Shown: in pieces, positions 45,025-53,994 of the stretch
Layout of the letters: every line of letters starts with the position of its first letter
How positions within the stretch are numbered: the stretch's first letter is position 1
Source: an uncultured Thalassotalea sp.
GTDB taxonomy: Bacteria; Pseudomonadota; Gammaproteobacteria; Enterobacterales; Alteromonadaceae
NCBI GenBank assembly: GCA_947492575.1
Contig: CANLNK010000001.1
Coordinates: 930,001 to 994,000, forward strand
Reading direction: 5' to 3'
Length of the DNA stretch: 64,000 nucleotides
Position numbers and translations under genes: made by a program
Notes under the pieces: model-generated
The model's input: only the letters and a program-made list of their open reading frames with translations
The model's database searches: none
Told to the model about the DNA's origin: nothing

Positions 45025-45924
45025 ATGTCTAACTACATTAAACTTTGGGTGATGGGGTGTTTTTTAGCCGTTTCTGTTATTGTCGCAAAGCATTTAACGC
45101 AATTTGGATTCCACCCTATTCACCTTGCAATGCTTCAATCAATTGGCAGTGCTTTCTTTATCGCTATGTTTGGCATTAAAGGTATTCTGAAAAGTTTAAG
45201 AACCAATGTTTCATACTATGTCTGGGCATCATTGTTGGGGTTTACGATTCCGCAATTAGTGGTTTTCTATTCAGTAGAACATGTAGGAGTTGGTGTCGTG
45301 TCCCTTGCCTATGCTTTTCCACTTATATTCACATATTTTTTTAGTGCCGCTTTGTCTAAAGTAAAAATGCAGAAAAAACCTGTCTTTTTCTTATGTTGTG
45401 CATTTGTTGGCTCGCTGTTATTTCTCTACAAGCCAGACGTACTAATTATCAATCAAGAACACCGCATATGGTTGTTGCTTCTTTGTGCTGCACCTTTGGT
45501 CATCAGTTTCGCAAACATTTACCGTAGTAGCTACTGGCCCAAGAGCGTCCCTATACATCATGTTGCACTCCTGACAAATGTCATGTCATTTATAAGTTAT
45601 GTGTTATTCGCTGCGTTTGAATCACCTTATTTACCTGAATGGCGTGACATTGAACTTGTCCAATATGCTTCGATATTTGCCTTTATGTTTATCGCCGCAA
45701 TAGGCCAGTATTTACTTTTCTCTCTACAGAAGGTAGCAACCCCAGCATTTGTTGGGCAGACAGGAAGTATTACCGCATTTTGCGGTGGCATTCTAGGCTT
45801 TCTTATTTTTGATGAGAGCTATCAGGTGTCGACACTCATAGGGTCAATGCTGATATTGTTTGGCGTTGCTAAATTTAGCCAATATCAAATTGGCAAGCAA
45901 AGCTCAGTCGAACGGAATAGCTAA
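45025..45924 (+). CDS. EamA/DMT-family transporter
   Basis: A 299-residue inner-membrane protein with about ten membrane segments in two EamA repeats, including VGVGVVSLAYAFPLIFTYFFS (end of the first repeat) and the Gly/Ile-rich VSTLIGSMLILFGVAKF at the end of the second. Drug/metabolite transporters export amino acids, purines or other metabolites; the substrate is not evident. The ATG at 45025 is chosen over GTG 45001 because AGGGGG lies four bases before it. Confidence 0.88.
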   Translation: MSNYIKLWVMGCFLAVSVIVAKHLTQFGFHPIHLAMLQSIGSAFFIAMFGIKGILKSLRTNVSYYVWASLLGFTIPQLVVFYSVEHVGVGVVSLAYAFPLIFTYFFSAALSKVKMQKKPVFFLCCAFVGSLLFLYKPDVLIINQEHRIWLLLLCAAPLVISFANIYRSSYWPKSVPIHHVALLTNVMSFISYVLFAAFESPYLPEWRDIELVQYASIFAFMFIAAIGQYLLFSLQKVATPAFVGQTGSITAFCGGILGFLIFDESYQVSTLIGSMLILFGVAKFSQYQIGKQSSVERNS

Positions 45925-46133
45925 AACATCAGGTTGAACGCAAAACTAGCTTGCTAGTTTATTATCCTCAATCGAGTCAATGTGTCTGATTTGGTTGTGT
46001 GTGTGTCATATATGTCTTCTAGAGCTCGGATATACTCTCTTAATCTAGTGTTGCATGTATGCTTGTGGCGTGATTCATTCAAGAACATGTGTACAGCAAT
46101 TGGTTGTTAACTCTAAAAATGAGACTGTTAATC

Positions 46134-46679
46134 ATGAGATATAAGCGCGTCGTATTTATTTTATCTTTACTATCGTTACCTTTAGTTTTGAACGCTGAAC
46201 AGCTAACTAACAAGCAGGGTAATGTTACACATAATCAAATTAATGCCGCAGGTTATTCAGTTACAAAACCTGAAAACTTTGTGCTGGGCGAAAGTGTTGA
46301 ATATATTAAAAAAGAGGCTTTAAAGGTCTGTAAGTCAATCGAAGAAAGAGAGATTGTCCCTATTACAGGTCCCCTTGCGAAGCTAAGCCAAAACCAAATT
46401 GACTGTGAAGGCTTCTACTATGCCGGAAAACCAAGGTCTGTTGAGTTGGTTTTTCAAGATGATCAATTGGATTTGATTTGGATCTTAATTCCTGAAATTG
46501 AAAAAGAACATGTCAATAGTGCAATGACTGAAACATACGGTGCGCCCACTATGGTTGTGGATTACGGAACAATTTATTTGCAAGTAAATGCAGCGGTAAG
46601 AAATAAGCCATCTGAGGTTTTATTTGCCTCTTCTAGGCAGACTAAAGCAATGCTTAAAAAGCTTAAGGAAAAAAATTAA
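46134..46679 (+). CDS. Exported protein of unknown function, 181 residues
   Basis: Not recognised. The ATG at 46134 gives a standard signal peptide (MRYKRVVFILSLLSLPLVLNAEQ); earlier in-frame starts would add an unnatural leader. The mature part has two cysteines (EALKVCKSIEE and IDCEGFYYAG) about 35 residues apart and a C-terminal alpha/beta part with MTETYGAPTMVVDYG. It stands alone, with AT-rich codon use like its neighbours. Confidence 0.7.
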   Translation: MRYKRVVFILSLLSLPLVLNAEQLTNKQGNVTHNQINAAGYSVTKPENFVLGESVEYIKKEALKVCKSIEEREIVPITGPLAKLSQNQIDCEGFYYAGKPRSVELVFQDDQLDLIWILIPEIEKEHVNSAMTETYGAPTMVVDYGTIYLQVNAAVRNKPSEVLFASSRQTKAMLKKLKEKN

Positions 46680-46982
46680 AAGCCAATAAAAAGAGGCATA
46701 AAAATTAGTGGCTGCTTAAAGTTTTTAGTTTGAGTCATTCAAGTCGAGAACTGCCGCACTTTTGGTAATCAACATGAGACTTATCTCAGTTACGTTTTAA
46801 CTAAATGAAGCGGTTGGCTAGATTACACTTGTAGTAACCGCTGGTTCAAAATTAGACGTTAAAACAAGTAGAACAAATAACAAACTGAAGCAATGCGTCT
46901 TATTTGGTCGCCTTTATGTCATACATGTTTTTGGCGAAATAGGTATACTTTTTTTGTCATACTTTTTTAGGAGAGATCGTCT
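46680..46982. other. Intergenic region (303 bases)
   Basis: Nothing recognised except the AGGAGA ribosome site of the next gene at its right end. Confidence 0.3.
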
Positions 46983-47933
46983 GTGCATAAAGTTGTTTTT
47001 TTAGCGTTTGAAGGCATAGAATTGCTCGACTTGTCGGGCCCTCAGACTGCATTTTACGAAGCGAATTGCATCAGTAATAACTTTTATGAGCTGTCATTAT
47101 GCGGTTTTTCAACAGAAGTCATCAGATCGGAAGCTGGCACACAAATCATCCCTGATATTTCTATTTATGAACTCGATGAAATCGATACCTTAGTTATTCC
47201 AGGGGGCAAAGGAGCACGGCTATTGGCGTTAACAAGTGACGAGAGGCAAGAGCTAAAGAGAGTTGCTCAAAAAGCTAAAAGAGTAGTATCTATTTGTACC
47301 GGCGCATTTTTACTTGCTCAGTGCAGTGAAAAAGAATCCCTTAATATAACGACTCATTGGGCGTATGCAGGGAAATTAAAGCAGTCTTATCCCGCATTAA
47401 ATGTTGATGAACATGAGTTGTATACTCAAGACGGTAAGTATTGGTCCTCTGCTGGCATTACTGCTGGTATTGATTTGAGTTTGCATTTAATTGAACAAGA
47501 TATTAGTAAAGAGGCTGCTATGCAGGTTTCTAAAGCTATGGTTGTTTATTTAAAGCGTTCGGGCTCTCAATTGCAGTTTTCGGATATTTTGTCTGCTCAG
47601 CAGAGTAAAAACCCAGTGATCATTAGCGTTATCGAACATATCAGTAATAACTTAGAGCAAGATTTATCTGTAAACGCCTTAGCTGATAAGGCTTATTTGA
47701 GTGAAAGGCAGTTACATCGTCTGTTTGTGCAAGAAACAGGAGAGGCTCCAGCAGCTTTTGTAGAAAAGTATCGTATGAATATAGCTAAGGAGCTGATACT
47801 GAATAATCCTGCTCATTTAAAAAGTGTTGCGTTAAACGTAGGCTTTAAAAGTTATGACGGTTTCAGGCGTGCTTTTGAACGTCAGTTTAAAGTGTCTCCC
47901 CAACAATTTAAATCTTTATTTCTTGCTAACTAA
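46983..47933 (+). CDS. GlxA-type transcriptional regulator (DJ-1/PfpI + AraC)
   Basis: A 316-residue regulator. The N-terminal DJ-1/PfpI-like domain (about 1-185) has VVSICTGAFLLAQ at the usual nucleophile position and TLVIPGGKGARLL. The C-terminal AraC domain (about 215-315) has LSVNALADKAYLSERQLHRLF and VALNVGFKSYDGFRRAFERQF, then VSPQQFKSLF. The start is GTG, supported by AGGAGA seven bases before it. Family members regulate choline, arginine or carnitine catabolism; the target here is unknown. It is not closely related to the DJ-1 gene at 30185. Confidence 0.93.
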   Translation: MHKVVFLAFEGIELLDLSGPQTAFYEANCISNNFYELSLCGFSTEVIRSEAGTQIIPDISIYELDEIDTLVIPGGKGARLLALTSDERQELKRVAQKAKRVVSICTGAFLLAQCSEKESLNITTHWAYAGKLKQSYPALNVDEHELYTQDGKYWSSAGITAGIDLSLHLIEQDISKEAAMQVSKAMVVYLKRSGSQLQFSDILSAQQSKNPVIISVIEHISNNLEQDLSVNALADKAYLSERQLHRLFVQETGEAPAAFVEKYRMNIAKELILNNPAHLKSVALNVGFKSYDGFRRAFERQFKVSPQQFKSLFLAN

Positions 47934-48170
47934 TAGAAGTGTTTCAAGCGTATTTTCACTTCGATTGTATTGCAGTTAAAGTTTGAAGCATAGATGCCTT
48001 CATCGTTAGCATGCATAGCATTTTTATAAACTTGTATCTTGTTACATCTTACTAGTTGTTTATTTTTTCGTGCTGGGTAACTTATTACCTCACCCAGAAC
48101 TATCCAGCATTGTTTGGATTTGGGAAAGACGTCATATACCTCATATGGAACAATTTATTAAGGACATACA

Positions 48171-48413
48171 ATGAAGAAAACGACTTTTCTAATTGGCGCT
48201 GCATGTTTAGCACTTGGTCCAGTGGCTTTTGATACAATTGCTTATTATGAAGATCAAACGTTAAAAGCTCATTCTACGGAAGTTTGCAAAGCGTTTAATG
48301 AGATTGAAGCACCCTCGTTTGCGGTAATCCCCAAGCGCTACAAGCACGAGGATAAGGTCAAGTTTTTCGAGCTACGAGAACGTTGTCAACTGTCTATTCG
48401 GAATAAAGCCTAG
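48171..48413 (+). CDS. Small protein with N-terminal membrane segment, 80 residues
   Basis: Not recognised. Residues 1-25 are hydrophobic (FLIGAACLALGPVAFDTIAYY) and could be a signal peptide or anchor. The remainder is charged with two cysteines (STEVCKAF, RERCQLSI), which would suit the periplasm. AAGGA lies seven bases before the ATG. Its stop overlaps by three bases the stop of the broken cupin gene on the other strand. Confidence 0.65.
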   Translation: MKKTTFLIGAACLALGPVAFDTIAYYEDQTLKAHSTEVCKAFNEIEAPSFAVIPKRYKHEDKVKFFELRERCQLSIRNKA

Positions 48414-48750
48414 GACTCTTCGTCTAACACGGGCTCTATGGCCAGCCAAGGCTCTATATCGTCGGTTTCCACTGCAAACTTGACTGAATGCTCTGCATTG
48501 GCTGGCACGTGATACCTCTGTCCATTGACCATTGACCATTGACCATTGACCATTGACCAACGCCAATCCTTTGCGTTTCGCGATTCATGGTTAGCAACAA
48601 CTCTCCTTTAGTTATGACGCCGTGATTGTCGGTATCATGCGTATGTGGCGGAATTTCAGTGCCTGCTGGATAAGACGCAAATAGCACGTCACAGTTTTTT
48701 GCAGCTAACTTGTATGCGTCAAAACGGCCGTCATAAAGCGGTAGTTTCTA
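48410..48750 (-). pseudogene. Cupin-domain gene disrupted by a heptanucleotide repeat
   Basis: One minus-strand frame reads YDGRFDAYKLAAKNCDVLFA, then PAGTEIPPHTHDTDNHGVIT and on to RIGVGQ, with the first cupin motif (PxHTH, Asp, Gly). A different frame reads QRYHVPANAEHSVKFAVETD and on to a stop at 48410, the second cupin half. Between them lie five copies of TCAATGG (minus strand), which break the frame; three or six copies would restore it. The 5' end also looks damaged: no start codon with a ribosome site is present before a TAG at 48748. The intact gene would be a small single-domain cupin of about 110 residues. Confidence 0.8.
48522..48558. repeat. Heptanucleotide tandem repeat, CCATTGA x 5
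   Basis: Five exact copies of CCATTGA (plus strand) plus two bases, inside the cupin coding region. Unit length is not a multiple of three, so each change in copy number shifts the frame. End positions may be off by one or two bases. Confidence 0.85.
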
Positions 48751-48763
48751 CAACTATGGACTT

Positions 48764-49606
48764 CTATAATTTGGGGTCTCTATTACTGCGAGTTTTTTCG
48801 TTATCGTTGGTAGAATGACTTTGTTCTTTTAAGGCTTGCTCTAGATTTAATGGCGCCTCTAGCTGTGTATCTTGCGTTAAGGTTTTTGATAAGGCATCTG
48901 GAGTAATCCGCTCTTCATTAGTTGGTGTGCTTAACTTTTCTGATGAGTTTACTTCTGACTTTAGCTTTTTGATTGAGTGTATTGCTTCGACATAGTAAGC
49001 GGTGGATTCGCCCAGCTTATGATCGTAGGTGATAACGTAATTAGACGTTGTTCCTAGCAATGTAGTTTTAATGGGCGGCGTGTTGTCGGCAAAGGTGATT
49101 GCTACCATCGAACCTTCGCCTTTCTTAACTTCTTTGGCTTCTTGGATAGCGAAGACAAAGACATAAATTACTAAGCAAGCGCTAATGATGAAGTAAATTG
49201 TGCGGATATTCGCTTTGCGTTTTTTAGGACCCCAGAATATCCACTTCAGTAATTTTGCATAGAAAGGAACGTCGTCGCCGGCGTACTTTTCTTGTAGACG
49301 AACCCGGTAGCGGTTACCAATATCAGTAAAATAGAAAATTAAAAACAACAAGAAAAAAGTGACAATAATGTCTGGGTTTTTAATCGGGGTTGCTAAAATA
49401 TCTTCAAAGGTAACAAATTGCAGAATATTGATATCGAGAGAGCTATAGACAATATGCAGATAGCTCATGCTTGATAGCAGTAACACCAAATAAGCAATGG
49501 CGATAGTAATTCCCGTAGAGCGTCTGATAAAGCGAAATAATTCGTCAAACAAATACAGATCTTTCAGCTCTTCAAGGCCATGTTTTTTGGTGCTTTCTTC
49601 TACCAT
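48764..49606 (-). CDS. Membrane protein of unknown function, 280 residues
   Basis: Not recognised. Three membrane segments are visible at about 34-56, 80-100 and 138-156. The first two flank a short loop, and the third leads to a C-terminal soluble domain of about 120 residues facing the periplasm or cytoplasm, with a polar, charged end (NDNEKTRSNRDPKL). It lies about 80 bases downstream of the 284-residue exported protein on the same strand and is probably cotranscribed with it. Confidence 0.75.
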   Translation of the reverse strand: MVEESTKKHGLEELKDLYLFDELFRFIRRSTGITIAIAYLVLLLSSMSYLHIVYSSLDINILQFVTFEDILATPIKNPDIIVTFFLLFLIFYFTDIGNRYRVRLQEKYAGDDVPFYAKLLKWIFWGPKKRKANIRTIYFIISACLVIYVFVFAIQEAKEVKKGEGSMVAITFADNTPPIKTTLLGTTSNYVITYDHKLGESTAYYVEAIHSIKKLKSEVNSSEKLSTPTNEERITPDALSKTLTQDTQLEAPLNLEQALKEQSHSTNDNEKTRSNRDPKL

Positions 49607-49685
49607 GATTATTCTGAATTCGCCGTAAATAAGGAACGTTAATTCAGTTACTTATATCCTAGTGGCTAGACATTAGCAAACATCT

Positions 49686-50537
49686 CTATTCACTATTTTG
49701 TTTTTTAGTAACAGTGTTTTCCAACGGTTGAAAGCGATAGTTGCTGTACGTATCAGTAGAGGTTTCATCAATTTGAGTAAACACGGCAAAGCGGCCTTTC
49801 ATAGTTAGACTATTTTTAAGGGGCAGTATGGCTTGCGTTATTTTTTGAAAGCGAATATCCATTTCAAACTCAGTAATCTTTGCGCTAAATACAGGTGAAA
49901 ATGGAGCAGTGTTGGTAATGACAATGTTTTCGATAAACTGCCCTTGTTTATTGTAGTTAAGCTGCCCCGTTAATTGTTTAGAGGCTTTTTCGCCAAGCCT
50001 TTCCAAATGAACATTGAAATCGGCTATCGCTTTCACTTCATCTTCAAAAACAAAACTGAGCGTATTAATTGAGACCATATCTCTTAATTTGATGTTAATA
50101 CTGCCGCTCGATTTTTTAGTTAATTGTTCAGCTTTATTTTTCTGAAATTTTTTCGCTTGCTTAACTGAGGGGGCTTCGCCATTTAGCTTTAGCAAAGTCC
50201 ATTGCTTTGTCACATCTTTATTGGGCTGAAAGCGCTCTTCAGACCGAGTAATATCTCCTTCTTCGTCCTCGTAGCGGCTGACATCAAAAGCCCAATCTTT
50301 GCGAGAAGTGACTTCAAACGCAAGGATAGCAGCGCTGACTTGCTGCTTCATCAATTGAGTGGACTGCTGCCATGAATCATTATTCTTTGCAGGTTTCGCA
50401 ACTGTTGAACCAAGTGTGATTTTTTCTATCGGCTGGGTAGTTTCTTCGGAGGGAAGAGGTGCCATTTCAGCACTGGCAAAAGCGCAAAAAGCCAACAGAA
50501 TTAGTGGGATAAATGTTGTATTCACGTTGAATTTCAT
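49686..50537 (-). CDS. Exported protein of unknown function
   Basis: Not recognised. With the ATG at 50537 the protein has 283 residues and a signal peptide (FIPLILLAFCAFASAEM). An AGGAG site seven or eight bases before supports that start over the ATG at 50555. The mature domain is beta-rich with GSINIKLRDMVSINTLSFVF and TKQWTLLKLNGEAP; no catalytic motif is seen. The leader contains a hairpin that covers part of the ribosome site. Probable operon with the downstream membrane protein. Confidence 0.75.
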   Translation of the reverse strand: MKFNVNTTFIPLILLAFCAFASAEMAPLPSEETTQPIEKITLGSTVAKPAKNNDSWQQSTQLMKQQVSAAILAFEVTSRKDWAFDVSRYEDEEGDITRSEERFQPNKDVTKQWTLLKLNGEAPSVKQAKKFQKNKAEQLTKKSSGSINIKLRDMVSINTLSFVFEDEVKAIADFNVHLERLGEKASKQLTGQLNYNKQGQFIENIVITNTAPFSPVFSAKITEFEMDIRFQKITQAILPLKNSLTMKGRFAVFTQIDETSTDTYSNYRFQPLENTVTKKQNSE

Positions 50538-50568
50538 AGCATGGCTCCTAAACATGATGAGCCATGCT
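50538..50568 (-). promoter_or_regulatory. Hairpin covering the ribosome site
   Basis: In the minus-strand transcript AGCATGGCTC pairs with GAGCCATGCT, whose last base abuts the start codon. The AGGAG site lies at the stem-loop junction and is partly paired. Confidence 0.6.
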
Positions 50569-50709
50569 ATGCGTTGTCATGTGAAATCAATGTGAAAATT
50601 TATTTCCCATGGCGCTATTTTCTTTAAGAACTGTTTCTTTATATATTAGGCCGACTATTTTAGAGGGGGAATGAAATAGTTGGCAGTATGTTTTTTCCAT
50701 TAAGTAGCG

Positions 50710-51600
50710 CTAATTGTCTATAACAACTGTGATTTTCTTACCGAGTGACATCGCAAGGTTATTGTCGTAGTAAGCCGCTTCATTAATAAAATGTGGGTAT
50801 GCTTCATAGTCGCCTTGATAAGTGACTTCACCACCGTCAAAGAGTGTAAATATTGGGTCACCTTTGGTTAGTGGTTTAAAGTCATTGTCTTGTACATTTT
50901 TGTGCACCATGCCAATGCGATTTCCAGCTTCATCTTCAGGCAGTTTAAGGCTTTCAATATAGGTGTATGCGTCATACGTAGCAGGTAGTTCGGTGAGCGC
51001 ATCGTTATTGTAGAGCTCAACAAAATCTAGGATGGTTTGGGTCATCGTTTCCATCCAGTCGAGTACATCTTGGCGAATAACAGACTGCGGCTGTGGACCA
51101 ATTTCAACAATAACGCCTTGCGACGCAATCGAGGCAAGGAAGTAGTGCTCTTCCATACTCACTTGGTCTTCAAATACCACGACTGCTTCTGGCATTTTTT
51201 GTAGTACGTAAGCGCCCATTTTTTTATTAAAGTCGTCTGACTTTAACAGGATAAGGGTAGGGCCCATATTGCTGGTGGTGTTGTGTAAGTCGATAATAAA
51301 GTCAGACTTAGCATCGCCTTTTGGACCTAGCTGTGCGTTGATCGCTTTAGCTCTGCTCTGCTCGTAGTTGGCGAGTTCATTATTGGCGAGTGAGTCTACT
51401 GTAAACTGGCGGTTCAGGTCGCAATCAATGTATCGTTTGTTTTCTTCAAAAGCTTTAGGGTTGGCAAACACGGTTTCAATATTGAGGCTTTCGCGAGCGA
51501 GTAATTCTGGAGATCTTTGCCATTTTTTTAATAAATAAATGCCACTAAATTCGTTGCCGTGAGTGCCACCAACGACGGCAACCTGTTTAATTTTATTCAT
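50710..51600 (-). CDS. Aspartoacylase/succinylglutamate desuccinylase family protein
   Basis: A 296-residue zinc-dependent deacylase. VVGGTHGNEFSG supplies the first His and Glu ligands, FANPKAFEENKRYIDCDLNRQF the substrate-binding Arg region, and DLHNTTSNMG the third zinc His. GVIVEIGPQP has the catalytic Glu. The sequence and length are closer to aspartoacylase (N-acetylaspartate deacylase) than to AstE. It lies 279 bases downstream of speE on the same strand; a joint role is not evident. Confidence 0.88.
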   Translation of the reverse strand: MNKIKQVAVVGGTHGNEFSGIYLLKKWQRSPELLARESLNIETVFANPKAFEENKRYIDCDLNRQFTVDSLANNELANYEQSRAKAINAQLGPKGDAKSDFIIDLHNTTSNMGPTLILLKSDDFNKKMGAYVLQKMPEAVVVFEDQVSMEEHYFLASIASQGVIVEIGPQPQSVIRQDVLDWMETMTQTILDFVELYNNDALTELPATYDAYTYIESLKLPEDEAGNRIGMVHKNVQDNDFKPLTKGDPIFTLFDGGEVTYQGDYEAYPHFINEAAYYDNNLAMSLGKKITVVIDN

Positions 51601-51656
51601 AAATTACATACTCCCACAAAAAGCATAAAGAAAAGCGTAAATACAAGCGAAAACTT

Positions 51657-51698
51657 AAGCCTTAACACATAAGCCTTAACACATAAGCCTTAAAAAAG
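51657..51698. repeat. 14-bp tandem repeat
   Basis: AAGCCTTAACACAT twice exactly and a third partial unit (AAGCCTTAAAAAAG), between the aspartoacylase and speE genes. Confidence 0.8.
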
Positions 51699-51878
51699 CC
51701 TAAACAATAGCTGAAGACAAGCCTCTTATATTACTGCAGTTCAGCTTGCTAGCAAGCGAAAAGTCATACATGAACGCATGATAGCCCCAAAAGAAAACAG
51801 AGAGCTATTTGCTCCCTGTTTAGTTGTTGAGTTAAGTTGCTACCTATTAGCACTATTTGTTGTTTTTACTTATTATCG

Positions 51879-52739
51879 CTATTTGTTATCGATTAGCCCT
51901 TCCAAGCCTTTCTTGGCGAAAGAAGGTAGCGCAAATGCAGCGGTGTGAAGTGGCGCATTGTAGTAATCAAAGTCCAAGCCACTATTGGTCACTCGTTCTG
52001 CATCAAAGTCGTCAATAGGGTCGTACGTCTTAGATGCGAATGTAAAGCTCCATAAGCCGCCAGGGTAAGTTAGGTTACTAAAGCTGTACAGGTAACTTTT
52101 CGGGAATACTGCGTTTAATACTTTTAAAAGTGATTGTTGAATTTCCAAGGCGTACCACGACGATTCGCCTTGCGATACAACAATACCGTCATCAGTTAAG
52201 CAGTTAAATACGTCTTGATAGAATGCTTCGCCAAATAAAGGTTGAGCAGGGCCGATTGGGTCTGTGCTATCGACAATAATAACGTCGAATTTTTCTTTTG
52301 TGTCTTTTACGAACTTAACGCCATCACCAATAATAAGGTTAATACGCTCGTCGTCTAATGCACATGATGTTTGCGGTATGTGGGCCTTACACGCATCCAC
52401 TACCATACCGTCAATTTCTACCATGGTGCATTTTTCAACAGATGGGTGACGGATAACTTCGCGCGCTGTACCGCCATCGCCGCCGCCAATCACCAAAACA
52501 TTTTTCGGGTTTGGATGCACGAACAATGGTATGTGTGTAATCATGTCGTGGTAAGCGAATTCATCACGTTCTGTCACCATGATTAAGCCATCATTTAGCA
52601 GCATTTTGCCATGGCCTTTTGTTTCAACCACATCAACAGTTTGGAATTCACTTTTACCTGAGAACAGTACCTTCTCAACTTTAAATTTTAAGCCAAGGTA
52701 GTCTTCAAATTTCTCTTCAATCCAAAGATTAGAGTGCAT
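51879..52739 (-). CDS. speE: Spermidine synthase
   Basis: Transfers the aminopropyl group from decarboxylated AdoMet to putrescine in the cytoplasm. The 286-residue protein has LLNDGLIMVTERDEFAYHDM, the nucleotide-binding VLVIGGGDGGTAREVIRH, and VDSTDPIGPAQPLF with the catalytic Asp; all family hallmarks are present and the length is normal. It overlaps the upstream AdoMet decarboxylase gene by 11 bases, so substrate and enzyme are coexpressed. Confidence 0.97.
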   Translation of the reverse strand: MHSNLWIEEKFEDYLGLKFKVEKVLFSGKSEFQTVDVVETKGHGKMLLNDGLIMVTERDEFAYHDMITHIPLFVHPNPKNVLVIGGGDGGTAREVIRHPSVEKCTMVEIDGMVVDACKAHIPQTSCALDDERINLIIGDGVKFVKDTKEKFDVIIVDSTDPIGPAQPLFGEAFYQDVFNCLTDDGIVVSQGESSWYALEIQQSLLKVLNAVFPKSYLYSFSNLTYPGGLWSFTFASKTYDPIDDFDAERVTNSGLDFDYYNAPLHTAAFALPSFAKKGLEGLIDNK

Positions 52740-53691
52740 AGTTGTCTCCTGATATATCTAATTCCACCGGCTTAGCAAATTCTGTTTGCGGGCGAATAAA
52801 ATTGGCAAAGCTCACTTCGTAGCCATTTGAAAGTTGCTCATTGACTAAAGACTTACTGATATAGCTGCTGTCGATGTGCTCAGCTAAGAGTGCTTCAAAG
52901 TTGTGTTCGTTAAAGCTCATTAAATCAAACGAGCGAGGCGATAAAATCGCTAAAATCGTCGGTGCTAAACGAATCAGATTCAGATTCGACTCGAACGAGA
53001 TATAGCTGCTATCCGCTTGCGGGGTAACATGGATAGTAAGATATTGTTCACCTTTGATGGCATTTAACGAATAGCCGTACGGGTCGAAAACGAAATCATC
53101 AATGTCAAAACCCGGTAATAGGGTATCGATTGCCAAATAGTCACGAATTTCTGATGCGCTTAGATTAGGCTCGGTAAGCTTTTCAGACGCTATATCGCTA
53201 ATTTGGTAAGCCAATAGTTCGTATGTTTTGTCTTCTGTTTCGGCTTCAAAATCGTTGTCGAGATGGAAAACGTAGTTGTGGTGACTGTCCATTTCACCAA
53301 AACGGTAGGCTTTGCCCGATAAGTATTGAGACAACAACTTTATGTCGTCACCAAAGCAACTAGGTTGTGCTTGGGCAAAATACTCGTTCTTACGTTGATA
53401 AATAAGTTGGACAATAGCGTCTGTACCTTTTTGCTCAATAAAATGAGTGACAGAATTGACCAGCTGTGTTTCACCACAGGTCAATATTAATAGTCTGTCT
53501 TGCCAAACAAATAAGCTCGACTCCGACAGTAAAAAGGCTTTGCAATGCGCGTTGCTAATGCTCGATAGTATTTTTGCATGGCAACATTCGACAAACTCTG
53601 ACCAAAACTGATCGTTGATATCGGTTAATAAATTTAGTTTAGAAGCATCAACTAGTATTTCTGCTTTCTTTTCTGAACCTTCAAAAAACAA
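52729..53691 (-). CDS. S-adenosylmethionine decarboxylase, eukaryotic type
   Basis: Pyruvoyl enzyme making decarboxylated AdoMet for spermidine synthesis. The 320-residue protein matches the human and plant type rather than the short bacterial SpeD: FFEGSEKK at the start (Glu4 and Glu7 equal the human Glu8 and Glu11), the self-cleavage site LSESSLFV with the pyruvoyl Ser58, the Cys in LTCGETQLV, and FDPYGYSLNAIKGEQYLTIH with the Ser and His that assist processing. All key residues are kept, so it should process and act normally. It is coupled to speE by an 11-base overlap. Confidence 0.93.
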   Translation of the reverse strand: MFFEGSEKKAEILVDASKLNLLTDINDQFWSEFVECCHAKILSSISNAHCKAFLLSESSLFVWQDRLLILTCGETQLVNSVTHFIEQKGTDAIVQLIYQRKNEYFAQAQPSCFGDDIKLLSQYLSGKAYRFGEMDSHHNYVFHLDNDFEAETEDKTYELLAYQISDIASEKLTEPNLSASEIRDYLAIDTLLPGFDIDDFVFDPYGYSLNAIKGEQYLTIHVTPQADSSYISFESNLNLIRLAPTILAILSPRSFDLMSFNEHNFEALLAEHIDSSYISKSLVNEQLSNGYEVSFANFIRPQTEFAKPVELDISGDNYAL

Positions 53692-53937
53692 TAGCTAATC
53701 CTCACCGAGTGGACAAAAGGTGCGACATTTTACAAATTGCCGCTTAATTTACAATATAAAAAACGCCGATATTAGGTGTTGTTGTTTACATTCACCGTTT
53801 TTATGGTTCTCGCTAAACGTTCTTAATTCATTCGAAATGACATAAAACGATAGACTGTAAAAAAATACTATACTTTGATTTCGAATTTTGCATAATTGCG
53901 GCAAAAATTTAATGTCGTTTAATTGCCCCTGATTACG

Positions 53938-53976
53938 TGTATTGGTCACATGTATTAGACACATGTATTGGGCAAC
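53938..53976. repeat. 13-bp imperfect tandem repeat upstream of agmatinase
   Basis: TGTATTGGTCACA, TGTATTAGACACA and TGTATTGGGCAAC follow each other in the polyamine divergent promoter region, 18 bases before the agmatinase start. Confidence 0.8.
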
Positions 53977-53994
53977 TATGATTAGGTGAACCTT

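Noticed and set aside
48372-48687. Two separate small minus-strand genes
   Set aside because: Both are fragments of one broken cupin gene read through the heptanucleotide repeat in wrong frames.
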